Shown piece after piece: positions 1-7,081 of a stretch of DNA of 10,722 nucleotides. The DNA is taken from NCBI GenBank assembly GCA_002389645.1, contig DGQE01000011.1:1-10722 (forward strand), given 5' to 3'. Source of the DNA: Flavobacteriales bacterium UBA4422. Lineage in GTDB: Bacteria; Bacteroidota; Bacteroidia; Flavobacteriales_G; Salibacteraceae. A program made the translations under genes and the position numbers. How positions within the stretch are numbered: the stretch's first letter is position 1; each line of letters starts with the position of its first letter. The notes beneath the pieces are model-generated. The model was not told the DNA's origin, did not search any database, and worked only from the letters and a program-made list of their open reading frames with translations.

Positions 1-1099
1 ATGTTTCTGTTAAACCATAACCTTCTAAAATTGGTATTTGCGCAGCGCAGAAAATGGCAGCCAACCTCGGTTGTAAGGCGGCACTGCCGCTAGCAACAAC
101 TTCAACATTTCCGCCTAAAGCTTCTCTCCATTTATTGAAGATGAGTTTGTTAGCAATGCTCAGTTTAAATTCATACCAAGCACCATTTTCACCGTAAGGT
201 TTCCACTTTTCAGCAATACCTACAGCCCAGAAAAAGAGAGAGTGCTTAATTCCCGTTAATTCTGACCCTTTCAGCATTATTCGATCGAATACTTTTTCTA
301 ATAACCTTGGCACAGCTGTGAAAACCTCTGGCTTCAACTCTCTAATATTGTCTCCGATGGTATCCATTGATTCCGCATAATAGACGGAAACACCCGTGTA
401 CATAAATAGGTAAAGAACCATGCGCTCATATACGTGACAAAGAGGAAGAAAGCTAACCGCTCTAGCATTTTCATCACAAGGAATACGTTCTCTGCTTCCA
501 ATCACATTCGACACAATATTGTTATGCGAAAGCATAACTCCCTTTGGATTACCTGTCGTTCCACTTGTGTAAATAAGTGTGGCTAAATCGGTTCCTTTTA
601 TCACAGATTTTCTTGATTCGATTTCCTCTGTGGAAGTCTTTTCGCCACGAGCCTTGAATTCTGTAAAATGTTCAACACCATCAATTTTTTCAAACGATAC
701 GATTAGCCTCAATGAAGGAGCGTTTGCTTTTACTTCGTTCACCTTATCTAAAAGGTCCGAACTACTAACAAAGCATATCTTGATACTAGCATCATTAAAA
801 ATGTACTCATAATCTTTTGGAGAAATAGTTGGGTAAATCGGAACACTTATGGCTCCGCACATTTGAATTCCTAGATCTACAATATTCCATTCAGGCCTAT
901 TGTTTGAAATGATGGAAACCTTATCATCCGGTTTGATGCCCGCTTCAACTAAAGCCTTGCTGACCATCATAGCCTGATCAACGAAACTCTGAGTGGAAGT
1001 TTTCACCCAGTTGCCGTCAATTTTTGCAGCTAATGAATCTTTTTGTGGGAAATGCTTTAATTGATAGTAGGGTATATCAAATAATCTAGTTACTTCCAT
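1..1099 (-). CDS. AMP-forming long-chain acyl-CoA synthetase (3' part cut by window edge)
   Basis: The ATG at 1099-1097 opens a frame that stays open to the left edge, giving 366 residues of what is normally a protein of about 550-600. The family activates fatty acids in two steps: acyl-adenylate from ATP, then the CoA thioester. The adenylate-forming signature is present: a P-loop-like YTSGTTGNPKG at residues 177-187, the LPLCHVYERM segment at 218-227, TAVPRLLEKV at 261-270, and the ATP-binding YGLTET at 361-366, right at the edge. The insert between 280 and 330 and the CHxYER segment fit the COG1022 (FAA1-like) long-chain branch better than acetyl-CoA synthetases. The C-terminal lid domain with its catalytic lysine lies outside the window. 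There is no signal peptide, so it should be cytosolic or attached to the inner face of the membrane. It lies 57 bases downstream of the CAP-domain gene and probably has its own promoter in that gap. The family is very likely; chain-length specificity is inferred. Confidence 0.93.
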   Translation of the reverse strand, partial: MEVTRLFDIPYYQLKHFPQKDSLAAKIDGNWVKTSTQSFVDQAMMVSKALVEAGIKPDDKVSIISNNRPEWNIVDLGIQMCGAISVPIYPTISPKDYEYIFNDASIKICFVSSSDLLDKVNEVKANAPSLRLIVSFEKIDGVEHFTEFKARGEKTSTEEIESRKSVIKGTDLATLIYTSGTTGNPKGVMLSHNNIVSNVIGSRERIPCDENARAVSFLPLCHVYERMVLYLFMYTGVSVYYAESMDTIGDNIRELKPEVFTAVPRLLEKVFDRIMLKGSELTGIKHSLFFWAVGIAEKWKPYGENGAWYEFKLSIANKLIFNKWREALGGNVEVVASGSAALQPRLAAIFCAAQIPILEGYGLTET

Positions 1100-1122
1100 T
1101 ATTCTAATAATTGGTGAAGAAC

Positions 1123-1153
1123 CAAATTTAACTCCTGACCACCTCAGTAACAA
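1123..1153 (-). promoter_or_regulatory. Predicted Bacteroidota promoter for the acyl-CoA synthetase gene
   Basis: Read on the minus strand, TTG (1153-1151) is followed after exactly 20 bases by TAAATTTG (1130-1123). The second element matches the phylum's -7 consensus TAnnTTTG at every fixed position, and the spacing is close to that of the rRNA promoter in this window (19). The site falls wholly within the 57-base gap between the CAP gene stop and the synthetase start. Transcription would begin near 1116, leaving a leader of about 17 bases before the ATG at 1099. This suggests the synthetase can be expressed apart from the upstream genes. It is a sequence match only. Confidence 0.5.
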
Positions 1154-1156
1154 GAA

Positions 1157-1816
1157 CTATTTTTCTTTGGCTATACCAAAGTCTTGAACATAGTTATGTC
1201 TCCACCTTTTATGTGGCTCTAAAGCGACACCAATTAGTGTCATTTCTGGGTCAAGGATGTTTTTTCTATGACCGAAGTTGGGTACGTTCCGGTCTATTAA
1301 CAGATCAATAAGAGCATCAACAGCATTATCATTTCCATAGTTACAATTCTCATTTATTGCCGTGAAATGATGTTCAAGATCTGAAATACGGTCTCTAAAA
1401 GGTTTTCCGTCTGAAGAATTGTGGCCAGTTCTGCCAGATTCTCCCATATCCTTGGCATGGGCTCTCGCAAAGTCCGTGAGTTCTTTATTCGGCATCAATG
1501 GATTCATTTTACCAGTATTCTCTAACTCTTTGATAAGATCTTTAACTAACCGGTCTTTTTTAACATCCTTTGATTTGATGTAATCGTTAAGGTGGGTTTC
1601 TACAAATAGTGGCGGGTTAATCCTTAATAAATTCATGTAGAAAATTGATTCTTTCTCTGTTTCAGAAAGAAAGTAAACATGTGAAGCTGAATTAGCCATT
1701 GACAAGGTGCTGTCAGGCCAAAGTTTGAAGAGATCTTCTTGGGCAACTGCAGAAGACTGCACTAAGACAGCAAGTGCAATCATTAAAAGAATCCTATTTC
1801 GTATAAACCAATTCAC
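1157..1816 (-). CDS. Secreted CAP/SCP-domain protein (YkwD-like)
   Basis: This is a 219-residue protein. Residues 1-25 form a signal peptide (R6 and R8, then a hydrophobic stretch to A25, with SAVAQ at the likely cleavage site). The rest is a CAP (cysteine-rich secretory/antigen 5/PR-1) domain of the bacterial type. Visible motifs are ARAHAKDM around H120, TGHNSSDG around H132, NENCNYG with E156, FGHRKNIL with H183, and the closing YVQDFG at 209-214. H120, E156 and H183 line up with conserved cavity residues of the family. The usual GEN is NEN here. The function of bacterial CAP proteins is mostly unknown. Start choice: the frame begins with GTG at 1816, inside the upstream amidohydrolase gene. 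The first ATG (1783, residue 12) would remove both arginines and leave a signal peptide that is too short, so I prefer GTG. The protein probably acts in the periplasm or outside the cell; there is no lipobox and no T9SS sorting domain. Confidence 0.87.
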   Translation of the reverse strand: MNWFIRNRILLMIALAVLVQSSAVAQEDLFKLWPDSTLSMANSASHVYFLSETEKESIFYMNLLRINPPLFVETHLNDYIKSKDVKKDRLVKDLIKELENTGKMNPLMPNKELTDFARAHAKDMGESGRTGHNSSDGKPFRDRISDLEHHFTAINENCNYGNDNAVDALIDLLIDRNVPNFGHRKNILDPEMTLIGVALEPHKRWRHNYVQDFGIAKEK

Positions 1817-3416
1817 CGTTAACCCATGTTTTAATAATGTTGGACTTGAGAATTGCCTCCTTCGAGCATTTCATTAAATCTTGATCCAACATCACAAAGT
1901 CAGCATATTTTCCAACTTCCAAGCTTCCTTTTACGGAATCCTCAAAATTAGCAACTGCTGGCCAAATAGTAATACCTCTTAACGCTTCTTGTCTTGAAAG
2001 TGCTTCTTCCATGGCGAACCCGTCTTCTGGAAAACCAGATATGTCTTTACGAACAGTTGCTGCATAGAATGTTTTGATTGGTGATATATGCTCCACAGGA
2101 AAGTCGGTGCCTAATGCAATTAGACCATTTTGATTCATCATGCTTCTTAGTGCATATGCCTGATCAATCCTTTCTGATCCTAAACGGTCTTCAGCCCAAT
2201 ACATATCAGATGTAGCATGGGTAGGTTGCATAGATGGAATTATGGTATATGCTCCAAATTTTGGTTGATCATCTTTATGAACGACTTGTGCATGTTCTAT
2301 TCGCCATCTTCTATCATTCGCGGTTTTTAATACTGACCCCATTGCGTCTAAGGTGATGCGGTTCGCTCGATCTCCTATACAGTGAACATTTAATTGGAAG
2401 TTGTTTTCAAAACAGGCTTTAGCCCACTTTCGAATTGAGTCTTCTGGTGCGATGATCAGTCCGCTGTTCAGGCTGTCATCAGAATAAGGGGCTAACAAAG
2501 CTGCACCTCTAGATCCAAGTGCTCCATCAGTATACAACTTGATTGATTTAGCGGTTAAACGCTCCGTTTTATAGCCTATAGTTTGCAGACTATCAATAAA
2601 GCTATTATTTGCACTGTACATTGCATAAACACGCATTTTTAAAAATGACTCATGACTTTCATTTATTAGGTCAATATCAGGCTCACTTAATCCACCAGCA
2701 CATACAGTAGTTAAACCTTCCGTGAAGCAATCTTCTTGGGCTATTTTTAGGGAGTTCAATTTGAACTCTTTAGAATATTTTGGAATTACAGGCTGAATTA
2801 AACTTTCCGCCTCATCCATCAAAACACCAGTTGGCTTGTCATTGAAGACGACTACTTCTCCACCTGCTATTTTGCTTTGACTTGTTATACCAGCAAGATT
2901 TAATACATTTTCACTAGCTAAAACAGCATGTCCATCAACTCGTTTTAAAACAATGAAATGATCAGGGAAAAGCTTGCTTAAAGTGTCATTTGTTGGAAAT
3001 TCCTTTATTTTCCAGTCATTCTGATCCCAACCTCTTCCTCTAATCCACTTGCCCTCATAATTGGATATGTAACTCGATATTTTTGTGACAACCTCTTCAA
3101 AAGATGTTGTTCCTACAAGGTCTAATTGTTGTTTTTCATTTCCATAGCCTAAAAAATGCGAATGTGCATCGATAAATCCAGGATAAATAAATTGAAGGGC
3201 GGCATCAATTTTTTCTTCACTTTGGTAGCTGTTCAATATCTGATGCTCCGCGCCTATTTCTATGATTTTACCATCTTTTAAGGCCATAGCTTGTGCCGTT
3301 CCAAATGCATCGTCAACCATGTAAATCTTGGCATTGTGGATTATTAAATCAGCCTGTTTGCGCGAAGAACATGCCGTAAGCAATATCGCAGCAATCATTA
3401 AAAAAGTGATTCTCAT
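1794..3416 (-). CDS. YtcJ-type amidohydrolase, lipoprotein
   Basis: This is a 540-residue member of the amidohydrolase_3 (YtcJ/NfdA-like) family, metal-dependent hydrolases with a TIM barrel flanked by a small beta domain. The N-terminus MRITFLMIAAILLTACSS is a lipoprotein signal with the lipobox cysteine at residue 16, so the enzyme should be membrane-anchored outside the cytoplasm. Metal and active-site motifs appear in order: the HSH pair at 85-87 in GFIDAHSHFLG, KLYTDGALGSRGA at 293-305 with K293 as candidate bridging lysine, HCIGDRAN at 345-352, RIEHAQVVH at 372-380, and GTDFPVEH at 436-443 with D438 as likely catalytic aspartate. The closing GKYADFVMLD at 502-511 is typical of the family. 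Length is normal and no key residue seems lost. The substrate cannot be read from sequence; characterised relatives act on N-substituted formamides, but most are unassigned. Its ATG overlaps the stop of the membrane-protein gene as ATGA, which suggests translational coupling. Confidence 0.92.
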   Translation of the reverse strand: MRITFLMIAAILLTACSSRKQADLIIHNAKIYMVDDAFGTAQAMALKDGKIIEIGAEHQILNSYQSEEKIDAALQFIYPGFIDAHSHFLGYGNEKQQLDLVGTTSFEEVVTKISSYISNYEGKWIRGRGWDQNDWKIKEFPTNDTLSKLFPDHFIVLKRVDGHAVLASENVLNLAGITSQSKIAGGEVVVFNDKPTGVLMDEAESLIQPVIPKYSKEFKLNSLKIAQEDCFTEGLTTVCAGGLSEPDIDLINESHESFLKMRVYAMYSANNSFIDSLQTIGYKTERLTAKSIKLYTDGALGSRGAALLAPYSDDSLNSGLIIAPEDSIRKWAKACFENNFQLNVHCIGDRANRITLDAMGSVLKTANDRRWRIEHAQVVHKDDQPKFGAYTIIPSMQPTHATSDMYWAEDRLGSERIDQAYALRSMMNQNGLIALGTDFPVEHISPIKTFYAATVRKDISGFPEDGFAMEEALSRQEALRGITIWPAVANFEDSVKGSLEVGKYADFVMLDQDLMKCSKEAILKSNIIKTWVNGELVYTK

Positions 3417-4690
3417 TGATTAGTTGTTTTAATACCCGTTAAAAAAGACCGAAAATAGGGGGTAAGTATTATAAGTAGTAAAATAATAGCCGGTGCCCTA
3501 TATCTCATGATAGCTCCAAATACTGGCGTCACCATGCCCATTAGGATTAATATAGGAAGCACGAACAGAAAAATCCAAATTTGAAGTTTTGAAAAATCTC
3601 GAAATCGGATAACATGAACAGTAAACAGAACGAGTGAAATTGCGATGAAAAGGTTTTCGATAAATAGCAGCAATTCTGGTAATGTTTTGACTTCGTATAT
3701 GTAAGGTCTGAACAATACATTCGCTATTGCCTGAGGTGTAGATGCTAGCAGGGCCAATACTCCTTCCTTTAAGTAGCTCATCTCGAACGCGCTTCCGGGT
3801 GAAATAACTTGTACATGATTTAAAAAATCATGCTGCTTTCTGACGATGTATTCTGTCAGATCAAATCCTGCCAAAGAGGCTAAAGCATACCCGGTAATTA
3901 TAAATGCTGACCAAAGGCCAAACTGAAGCATCAGTCCCCAGTTTCTTTTACGACAAAGTCCATGAACCAAGTATGCGGGAACTAGTGCAGCAATGAAGTA
4001 AATTTTAACGGAGATGAGCACAATAAGTGCATTTAGGCTTAAAAAAAGAGATTTTGCATTAAACTGTAGATGAATAGGGTTAACTTTAATGAACGCGCCA
4101 ATGCCGAAGATGAGCACTGTCTCTTTTAACCCGCCCGACATCCAAAGTAAACTCGAGGGAAAAAGAATCGCTATAGTTAAGGCGAGATTTTGATTCTTTT
4201 TTTCTGAGGTTAAGGACTCTGCACACCATTTTAAACCTAAAAATGACAGTGTGCTAAAAACAATTCCGTGAACTTCATAATGCCCGAAGCTTAAAAATGT
4301 CAATAATGAGTTCACCTTGATCATGAAATGATTGTCATTGTAAAACGCTGAATCATTTGGCTTGATCCAAGCATTCATTTGTTCAAAATAGAGCGTTTTG
4401 AAACCGTCACCATCTGAATATGCATTAAACATGATCTTTATATAGTCGATTGGCTGACTAAAGAAGACTTTATGCAGGAGCAGTCCATCATCAAAAAAGC
4501 GATAGATGTCTGCTGTAGATCTATCAGTATAATAGTAAGTGAAGAGCCACTGCAAAGCAAAAGTTCCTATCACTTTTGTTGTAAATAATACCGTTATGCG
4601 CGCGCTTGAGAAGCTTCCTCTTGACTTTAAAAGAAGCCACAGAAGAACTACATACCAAATTAAGCTTAGTCCTATTCCTTCGATTTGCAC
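3413..4690 (-). CDS. Polytopic membrane protein, possible glycosyltransferase or polysaccharide polymerase
   Basis: This 425-residue integral membrane protein has roughly nine to eleven hydrophobic segments, for example near 7-21, 33-53, 124-152, 169-184, 190-201, 213-242, 256-275, 309-325, 341-361, 370-391 and 399-412. I do not recognise an exact family. Three features resemble polytopic glycan-assembly proteins: an acidic, aromatic loop after the second segment (DIYRFFDDG at 61-69), the stretch FPSSLLWMSGGLKET at 177-191, and a near-C-terminal MRYRAP at 395-400. That resemblance is from memory of such proteins and is inference. Start: an in-frame stop (TGA, 4696-4694) lies one codon upstream of the GTG at 4690, and the next methionine is residue 87, so GTG is the only good start that keeps the first membrane helices. 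It is the first gene of the minus-strand block and shares ATGA with the amidohydrolase gene. An enzymatic role is unproven. Confidence 0.82.
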   Translation of the reverse strand: MQIEGIGLSLIWYVVLLWLLLKSRGSFSSARITVLFTTKVIGTFALQWLFTYYYTDRSTADIYRFFDDGLLLHKVFFSQPIDYIKIMFNAYSDGDGFKTLYFEQMNAWIKPNDSAFYNDNHFMIKVNSLLTFLSFGHYEVHGIVFSTLSFLGLKWCAESLTSEKKNQNLALTIAILFPSSLLWMSGGLKETVLIFGIGAFIKVNPIHLQFNAKSLFLSLNALIVLISVKIYFIAALVPAYLVHGLCRKRNWGLMLQFGLWSAFIITGYALASLAGFDLTEYIVRKQHDFLNHVQVISPGSAFEMSYLKEGVLALLASTPQAIANVLFRPYIYEVKTLPELLLFIENLFIAISLVLFTVHVIRFRDFSKLQIWIFLFVLPILILMGMVTPVFGAIMRYRAPAIILLLIILTPYFRSFLTGIKTTNQ

Positions 4691-4779
4691 ACTTCAAAGT
4701 AAATCTTCTTAATAACAAATAAGACTTTTGAAATAAATACCCGTTCTGAAAAGTTAATTTTGGCGCTCAAATTTGAATC
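4691..4779. promoter_or_regulatory. Divergent intergenic region between membrane-protein gene and purL
   Basis: These 89 AT-rich bases must hold, or lie close to, the promoters for both directions. On the plus strand TAATTTTG at 4755-4762 matches the TAnnTTTG -7 element exactly. The nearest upstream TTG (4728-4730) is 24 bases away, longer than the 19-20 seen at the other two sites here. Transcription from it would start near 4769, only about 11 bases before the purL ATG. A perfect 10-base palindrome, TCAAATTTGA, covers 4767-4776 and would overlap that start point; it could be an operator or chance. I found no full match to the consensus reading toward the membrane-protein gene. Confidence 0.42.
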
Positions 4780-7011
4780 ATGAGTCAACCAACAGACTAC
4801 AACCCAGAAGAAACTGCAAAAACACTTGGTCTTTTGCCTGAAGAGTATGATCAAGTAGTTCAATACCTAGGTCGAACACCAAATTTTACTGAGCTATCGA
4901 TTTATTCGGTAATGTGGTCAGAACATTGTTCTTATAAGAATAGTATTATGTGGCTCAAGACATTACCTAAGAAAGGTCCAGCTATTTTGGCTGAAGCGGG
5001 TGAGGAGAATGCTGGTTTAGTGGATATTGGCAACGGATTAGCATGTGCATTCAAGATTGAATCACATAATCATCCATCTGCAATTGAACCATACCAAGGA
5101 GCTGCAACAGGAGTTGGAGGTATCAATCGAGATATATTCACTATGGGCGCTCGTCCTGTCGGTCAATTGAACAGTCTTCGCTTTGGAGATCCTAACTCAG
5201 AAAGAACGAAATGGTTACTTAAAGGCGTTGTAAAAGGAATTGGCGACTATGGAAACAGCTTTGGAATTCCTGTTGTTGGTGGTGAAGTTTACTTTGATGA
5301 ATCATATAATCAGAATCCTTTAGTAAACGCAATGTCAGTTGGTATTGTTGAAACGGATAAAACTATATCAGCTATTTCTGAAGGACCAGGCAACCCAGTT
5401 TTCATAGTTGGCTCAAGTACTGGTAAAGATGGTATTCACGGGGCAACATTTGCTTCTGGAGATTTATCTGATGATAGTGCGGATGATTTGCCATCTGTTC
5501 AAGTTGGCGATCCCTTTCAAGAAAAACTACTCCTCGAAGCTTCTTTAGAACTTGCAGATACTGATTGCATCGTGGGAATGCAAGATATGGGAGCAGCCGG
5601 GATTACATGTTCTACCTCAGAAATGTCAGCCAAAGGAGAGTGCGGAATGGATATTTATTTAGACCGCGTTCCAACACGTCAAGAGAATATGCTGCCTTTT
5701 GAGATATTACTTAGTGAATCTCAAGAAAGAATGCTTGTGGTTGTGAAGAAGGGCAAAGAAGCCGAGGTTCTTAGAATATTTGATAAATGGGATTTAAACT
5801 GTATTGAAATAGGAGTGGTAACCGAAGGTAACCAGCTTCGTTACTTTATGAACGATGAGTTGGTTGCGCAAGCACCCGCAGACTCTTTGGTTTTAGGTGG
5901 AGGAGCACCTGTTTATGAGCGGGAGTATACTGAGCCGGCTTATTTTTCAAAAGCTCAATCTTTTGATCAAAGTTCAATTAGGGAACCAGAAGATTTAAAA
6001 GAGGTTGCCCATTTCTTGATTGGTCATGTAAATATTGCATCGAAACGATGGGTGACAGAACAATATGATTCAATGGTAGGGACAATTAATATGTCTACTA
6101 ACAATCCTACAGATGCGGGAATCATTAGTATAAAGGATTCTAATAAAGCCATTGCGGCAACGGTCGATTGTAATGCTAGGTATGTCTATGCTAATCCAGA
6201 AGAAGGGTGTGCAATGGCAGTTGCCGAGGCTGCCCGGAATATAGTATGTTCGGGAGGCAAGCCAGCAGCAATTACAAATTGTTTAAACTTTGGAAATCCT
6301 TATAGTCCAGAAGCCTATTGGCAGTTTGTTGGTGCCATTAAAGGTATGAGTAAAGCGTGTCTGGCTTTTGAAACCCCTGTAACAGGTGGTAATGTTAGTT
6401 TTTATAATCAGTCAACAATTGATGGTAAAACAGTGCCCGTTTTACCTACGCCAACCATTGGAATGATTGGTTTGGTTGATTCCAAAGAGCACATAACATC
6501 GCTTGCAATTAAGGAGGAGGGATTGAATTTGATTTTGCTTGGAGAGCACTCAGATGATATTGCAAGTTCACAGTATCTTATTCAATGGCATAAAGAGCAA
6601 TTATCCAAATCACCAAAGTTTGATCTAAATGATGAAGTGAAGTTGCAAGATGCTTTGTTGTCGGCCATCAGAAATGGACTGGTATCTTCGGCTCACGATG
6701 TTTCTGATGGAGGCCTATTCACTACGCTATTAGAAATGACAACAACCAATGGAATAGGTGTAGAGATAAATATTGAGGCACAAGGCAGATTGGATGGTCT
6801 ATTGTTTGGAGAGTCACAAACTAGAGTTGTATTAGCGGTTTCGGACGTTAATATGGCTCAATTTAAGGAAGATGTGGAGAAATCAAATGTTCCTTACTCT
6901 ATTCTTGGTAAGTCTGCTGGAGAAAGCATTAAAATAAACGGAATTGACTTTGGGACAATATCAACCCTTCATAGTATTTATAATAATGCATTGCATAGAA
7001 TGATGAAATAA
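4780..7011 (+). CDS. purL: Phosphoribosylformylglycinamidine synthase, PurL subunit (small type)
   Basis: This 743-residue cytosolic enzyme subunit catalyses the ATP-dependent conversion of FGAR to FGAM, the fourth step of de novo purine synthesis. It contains two AIRS-type halves. The N-terminal half shows WSEHCSYKNS at 46-55 with the likely catalytic H49, ESHNHPSAIEPYQGAATGVGG at 94-114, RDIFTMGARP at 117-126, and GMQDMGAAGITCS at 266-278. The C-terminal half contains NCLNFGNPYSPE, PVTGGNVSFYN and SAHDVSDGGL. The length is that of the Gram-positive/archaeal type, which works with separate PurQ (glutaminase) and PurS subunits. The approximately 1,200-1,300-residue fused form carries its own glutaminase domain, and none is present here, so purQ and purS would be expected elsewhere in the genome. 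The ATG at 4780 is consistent with family N-termini and has no clear Shine-Dalgarno sequence, as is common in this phylum. Transcription ends at the hairpin just downstream. Confidence 0.97.
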   Translation: MSQPTDYNPEETAKTLGLLPEEYDQVVQYLGRTPNFTELSIYSVMWSEHCSYKNSIMWLKTLPKKGPAILAEAGEENAGLVDIGNGLACAFKIESHNHPSAIEPYQGAATGVGGINRDIFTMGARPVGQLNSLRFGDPNSERTKWLLKGVVKGIGDYGNSFGIPVVGGEVYFDESYNQNPLVNAMSVGIVETDKTISAISEGPGNPVFIVGSSTGKDGIHGATFASGDLSDDSADDLPSVQVGDPFQEKLLLEASLELADTDCIVGMQDMGAAGITCSTSEMSAKGECGMDIYLDRVPTRQENMLPFEILLSESQERMLVVVKKGKEAEVLRIFDKWDLNCIEIGVVTEGNQLRYFMNDELVAQAPADSLVLGGGAPVYEREYTEPAYFSKAQSFDQSSIREPEDLKEVAHFLIGHVNIASKRWVTEQYDSMVGTINMSTNNPTDAGIISIKDSNKAIAATVDCNARYVYANPEEGCAMAVAEAARNIVCSGGKPAAITNCLNFGNPYSPEAYWQFVGAIKGMSKACLAFETPVTGGNVSFYNQSTIDGKTVPVLPTPTIGMIGLVDSKEHITSLAIKEEGLNLILLGEHSDDIASSQYLIQWHKEQLSKSPKFDLNDEVKLQDALLSAIRNGLVSSAHDVSDGGLFTTLLEMTTTNGIGVEINIEAQGRLDGLLFGESQTRVVLAVSDVNMAQFKEDVEKSNVPYSILGKSAGESIKINGIDFGTISTLHSIYNNALHRMMK

Positions 7012-7028
7012 TCATGCTTTGCATAAAC

Positions 7029-7058
7029 AAAAAAAAGCCGCTTTATAGCGGCTTTTTT
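7029..7058. terminator. Bidirectional intrinsic terminator between purL and the PKD/T9SS gene
   Basis: The stem GCCGCT (7037-7042) pairs with AGCGGC (7047-7052) across a TTAT loop. It is preceded by eight A (7029-7036) and followed by six T (7053-7058). The flanking A and T runs can extend the stem and give each strand a U-tract after a GC-rich hairpin, so it should stop both purL (stop codon ends at 7011) and the converging gene (stop codon at 7084-7082). Confidence 0.9.
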
Positions 7059-7081
7059 AGTTTCAGTATCCAGACAAGGCT

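Noticed and set aside
579..812. Plus-strand open frame of 77 codons
   Set aside because: It lies wholly antisense to the acyl-CoA synthetase gene, whose motifs are read through this stretch on the minus strand; the predicted peptide has no recognisable feature.
4524..4718. Minus-strand open frame of 64 codons
   Set aside because: It is a frame-shifted shadow of the first part of the membrane-protein gene, with no homology cue.
4672..4863. Minus-strand open frame of 63 codons across the divergent region into purL
   Set aside because: It overlaps the conserved start of purL and the start of the membrane-protein gene in another frame; its composition looks like translated AT-rich spacer.
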